Shown here piece by piece: positions 38,107 through 39,661 of a DNA stretch of 39,661 bases. Under the pieces are notes generated by a model. That model was not told the DNA's origin, did no database searches, and saw only the letters and a list, made by a program, of their open reading frames with translations. Every line of letters begins with the position of its first letter. The stretch's first letter is position 1. Origin of the DNA: Anaerolineae bacterium (GTDB taxonomy: Bacteria; Chloroflexota; Anaerolineae; JAAYZQ01); NCBI GenBank assembly GCA_016926595.1, contig JAFGOG010000320.1, positions 1 to 39,661 on the forward strand. The letters are read 5' to 3'. A program made the translations under genes and the position numbers.

Positions 38107-39661
38107 CTAGCGCCGTTTCTTGATCAGCCAGCTTCCGCCGGCCAGCGCGGCAAGAATGCCAATACTGGGTACGACGATCCGCAGGCGTGTCCGCTCGCCG
38201 GCAGCCGGCAGCGTGTTGGGGTAGAGCATGGCACAGGCGGTGCTGTTGGCGCTTTGGGCCGGGGCTAGACTGTTACAGGCCTGACCTGGCCTGGCTTGTT
38301 GGTTGGCAATTGTGTTGACGGTGATATGGACTTGCTCCCCGGGTTCCAGCGGCTCGACATTGAAAGTGATCGTGTTGCCGCTGATGAAGTAGGTGGCTTT
38401 GCCGTTCACCACTACGTCTCTGATGTCAAACGTGGGGGGCACAGGATCGCTGAACGTGTAGGCCTCGGTTGTTTGGATGCCGGTGTTGCTGGCGGTGATG
38501 GACCAGGGTATAAGTTCGCCAATGACGGCGGCGCTGGCCGGACCGGCCTTGCTGAGCGCCGGATCGAAAGTGGTGGGCTGCGGCGCGGCGGTTGGCTGGG
38601 GTGGATTGGGGCTGACGATCAATGTAATGGTGCTGTTAGCACACAAACCGGTGTCGTCGCAGATCTGATAATTGAAACTATCAGTGCCGGTGAAACCGAC
38701 CAGGGGAGTGTAGATTGTCCGGCAGGAGGCGTCGAGGGTTGCAGCCCCGTTGGTGGGCTGGGTGATGAGCATGACGGCGCAAGGGTCGAGTATGCTGTCC
38801 GGGTCGGTGTCGTTGGCCACCGGGTTGAAGGCTGCCTGGGTGTTGATCTGCACGTGGATTTCATCCGGGTTGGCTGTTGGTGGATCATCGACTGGTGTGA
38901 TGGTGATGAAAACGGTGGCGGTTGAGCAGGTGCTGTCATTGTCACAGACCTGGTAGACGAGGGTATCGGCCCCGTTATAGTCCAGGTTGGGGGTGTAGGT
39001 AACGGCGCCGGTAGTGGCGTCAATGGTGACCAAGCCTTGCTGAGGGGGCGTGATAACGGTTACTGAGGTGGGATCAAGTGTGCCGTCGTCGGTGTCGTTG
39101 GCCAGCACGTTGATCTCGATGGCGACATCCTCATCAGTGGTGACTGTGTCGTCATTGGCATAGGGAGGATCGTTGATGCCGTTGATGGTAATGGAGACGG
39201 TAGCGGTATCACAGCGACTGAGGGTATGGCAGACCTGGTAGATGAACTGGTCGGTGCCAAAATGATCGAGTGCTGGTGTGTAGGTGATAGCTCCGGTAGC
39301 GACATTGACACTGGTAGCGCCGTTGGCCGGCGCCATGGTAACGGTGACGCTGGCCGGGTTGAGGGTGCCAACCGGTGTTGTGTCGTTGGCCAGCACGTCG
39401 ATCTCAATGGCAACGTCTTCGTCGGTAATGGCGGTATCATTGACGGCGTTGGGGCTTGGGGTGCAGTCAGCTGGACAATTGGACATGTTTTCCCCACAAT
39501 CCAATTCGCAGACGCCGTCGCCGCATCTGGGCGCACAGCCGCAGTCGCTGGGGCAGCTACCATGGGTCTCACCACACAGACAAACGGTATCTCCACAGTA
39601 GCTGGTAATGCATTGGCAGTCGTGGAAGCAGTTTTGGGTGTTTTCGCCGGGGCTGCAGATA
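38107..39661 (-). CDS. Ig-repeat surface protein with C-terminal anchor (5' end outside window)
   Basis: The frame runs from the right window edge, so the N-terminus is missing. The visible part begins with Cys-rich CGDG-x-C...NCPADC-type repeats (three units, 39420-39660), then three bacterial Ig-like tandem repeats of about 90 residues (NDTAITDEDVAIEIDVLAND..., ITYTPALDHFGTDQFIYQVC, repeated). A DUF11-like domain (GELIPWSITASNTG) and a terminal membrane helix (IVVPSIGILAALAGGSWLIKKRR) follow. This is a long cell-surface adhesin anchored by its C-terminus, without LPxTG. It is the most upstream visible gene of the secretion operon. Confidence 0.8.
   Translation of the reverse strand, partial: ICSPGENTQNCFHDCQCITSYCGDTVCLCGETHGSCPSDCGCAPRCGDGVCELDCGENMSNCPADCTPSPNAVNDTAITDEDVAIEIDVLANDTTPVGTLNPASVTVTMAPANGATSVNVATGAITYTPALDHFGTDQFIYQVCHTLSRCDTATVSITINGINDPPYANDDTVTTDEDVAIEINVLANDTDDGTLDPTSVTVITPPQQGLVTIDATTGAVTYTPNLDYNGADTLVYQVCDNDSTCSTATVFITITPVDDPPTANPDEIHVQINTQAAFNPVANDTDPDSILDPCAVMLITQPTNGAATLDASCRTIYTPLVGFTGTDSFNYQICDDTGLCANSTITLIVSPNPPQPTAAPQPTTFDPALSKAGPASAAVIGELIPWSITASNTGIQTTEAYTFSDPVPPTFDIRDVVVNGKATYFISGNTITFNVEPLEPGEQVHITVNTIANQQARPGQACNSLAPAQSANSTACAMLYPNTLPAAGERTRLRIVVPSIGILAALAGGSWLIKKRR

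Overview
This window looks like part of a large, probably conjugative plasmid or integrative element from a moderately GC-rich bacterium. I find no chromosomal housekeeping genes. The cargo is replication, partition, conjugation-type secretion and many small plasmid ORFans. The surface proteins (M23 lipoprotein, SpaA-like stalk, Ig-repeat adhesin with C-terminal membrane anchor) and the DnaA-N-domain protein would fit a Chloroflexota (Anaerolineae-like) host. That assignment is inference and not proven by anything in the sequence.

Layout. (1) 1-15,950, all on the minus strand: a long operon-like run read right to left. It holds small ORFans, a DUF7007-type protein, a giant DNA methyltransferase/SNF2 helicase/MutS-I-like fusion, an AEP primase with a CHC2-type zinc finger, two tandem paralogues, and at the distal end a PRTRC-type cassette. 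That cassette has a ubiquitin-like protein C, a protein F-like gene, an E2-like protein B, a ThiF/E1-like protein and DUF2958. The usual JAB peptidase (protein A) is absent. Many gaps between genes carry strong hairpins. (2) 15,950-16,550: a divergent regulatory region with phased 12-bp repeat doublets, a likely parC centromere and autoregulatory site. (3) 16,554-19,251, plus strand: a four-gene partition operon with ParM-like actin, a ribbon-helix-helix ParR-like adaptor, a ParA ATPase and a second small DNA-binding-like protein. It therefore has both a type II motor and a type I motor. (4) 19,252-22,960: replication region on the minus strand, with a DnaA-N-domain protein, a small protein and a 430-aa winged-helix-like candidate replication protein. 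The latter is preceded by a ~570-nt structured leader. A strong plus-strand promoter, two 7-nt-loop hairpins and a perfect intrinsic terminator within that leader predict a ~100-nt counter-transcribed RNA. (5) 23,034-27,249: a 939-aa protein whose ordered motifs match single-subunit double-psi-beta-barrel RNA polymerases (YonO / QDE-1-like RdRp superfamily), a DUF4417 protein and an acidic ORFan. (6) 27,475-39,661: conjugation/type IV secretion-like module with a VirB4 ATPase, small membrane proteins, a bitopic protein with a dead sortase-like domain, a VirB6/TrbL-like protein, a SpaA-like surface protein, type IA topoisomerase, M23 lipoprotein and an Ig-repeat surface protein cut by the window end.

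Possible working model (inference): the element replicates under antisense-RNA control, segregates with a composite ParM/ParA locus, primes with its own AEP primase, and may carry its own RNA polymerase. It also modifies or remodels DNA with the large fusion and transfers through a type IV-like apparatus. The PRTRC cassette would add a ubiquitin-like conjugation step of unknown target. No relaxase, coupling protein or PRTRC ParB is visible, so these would lie outside the window.
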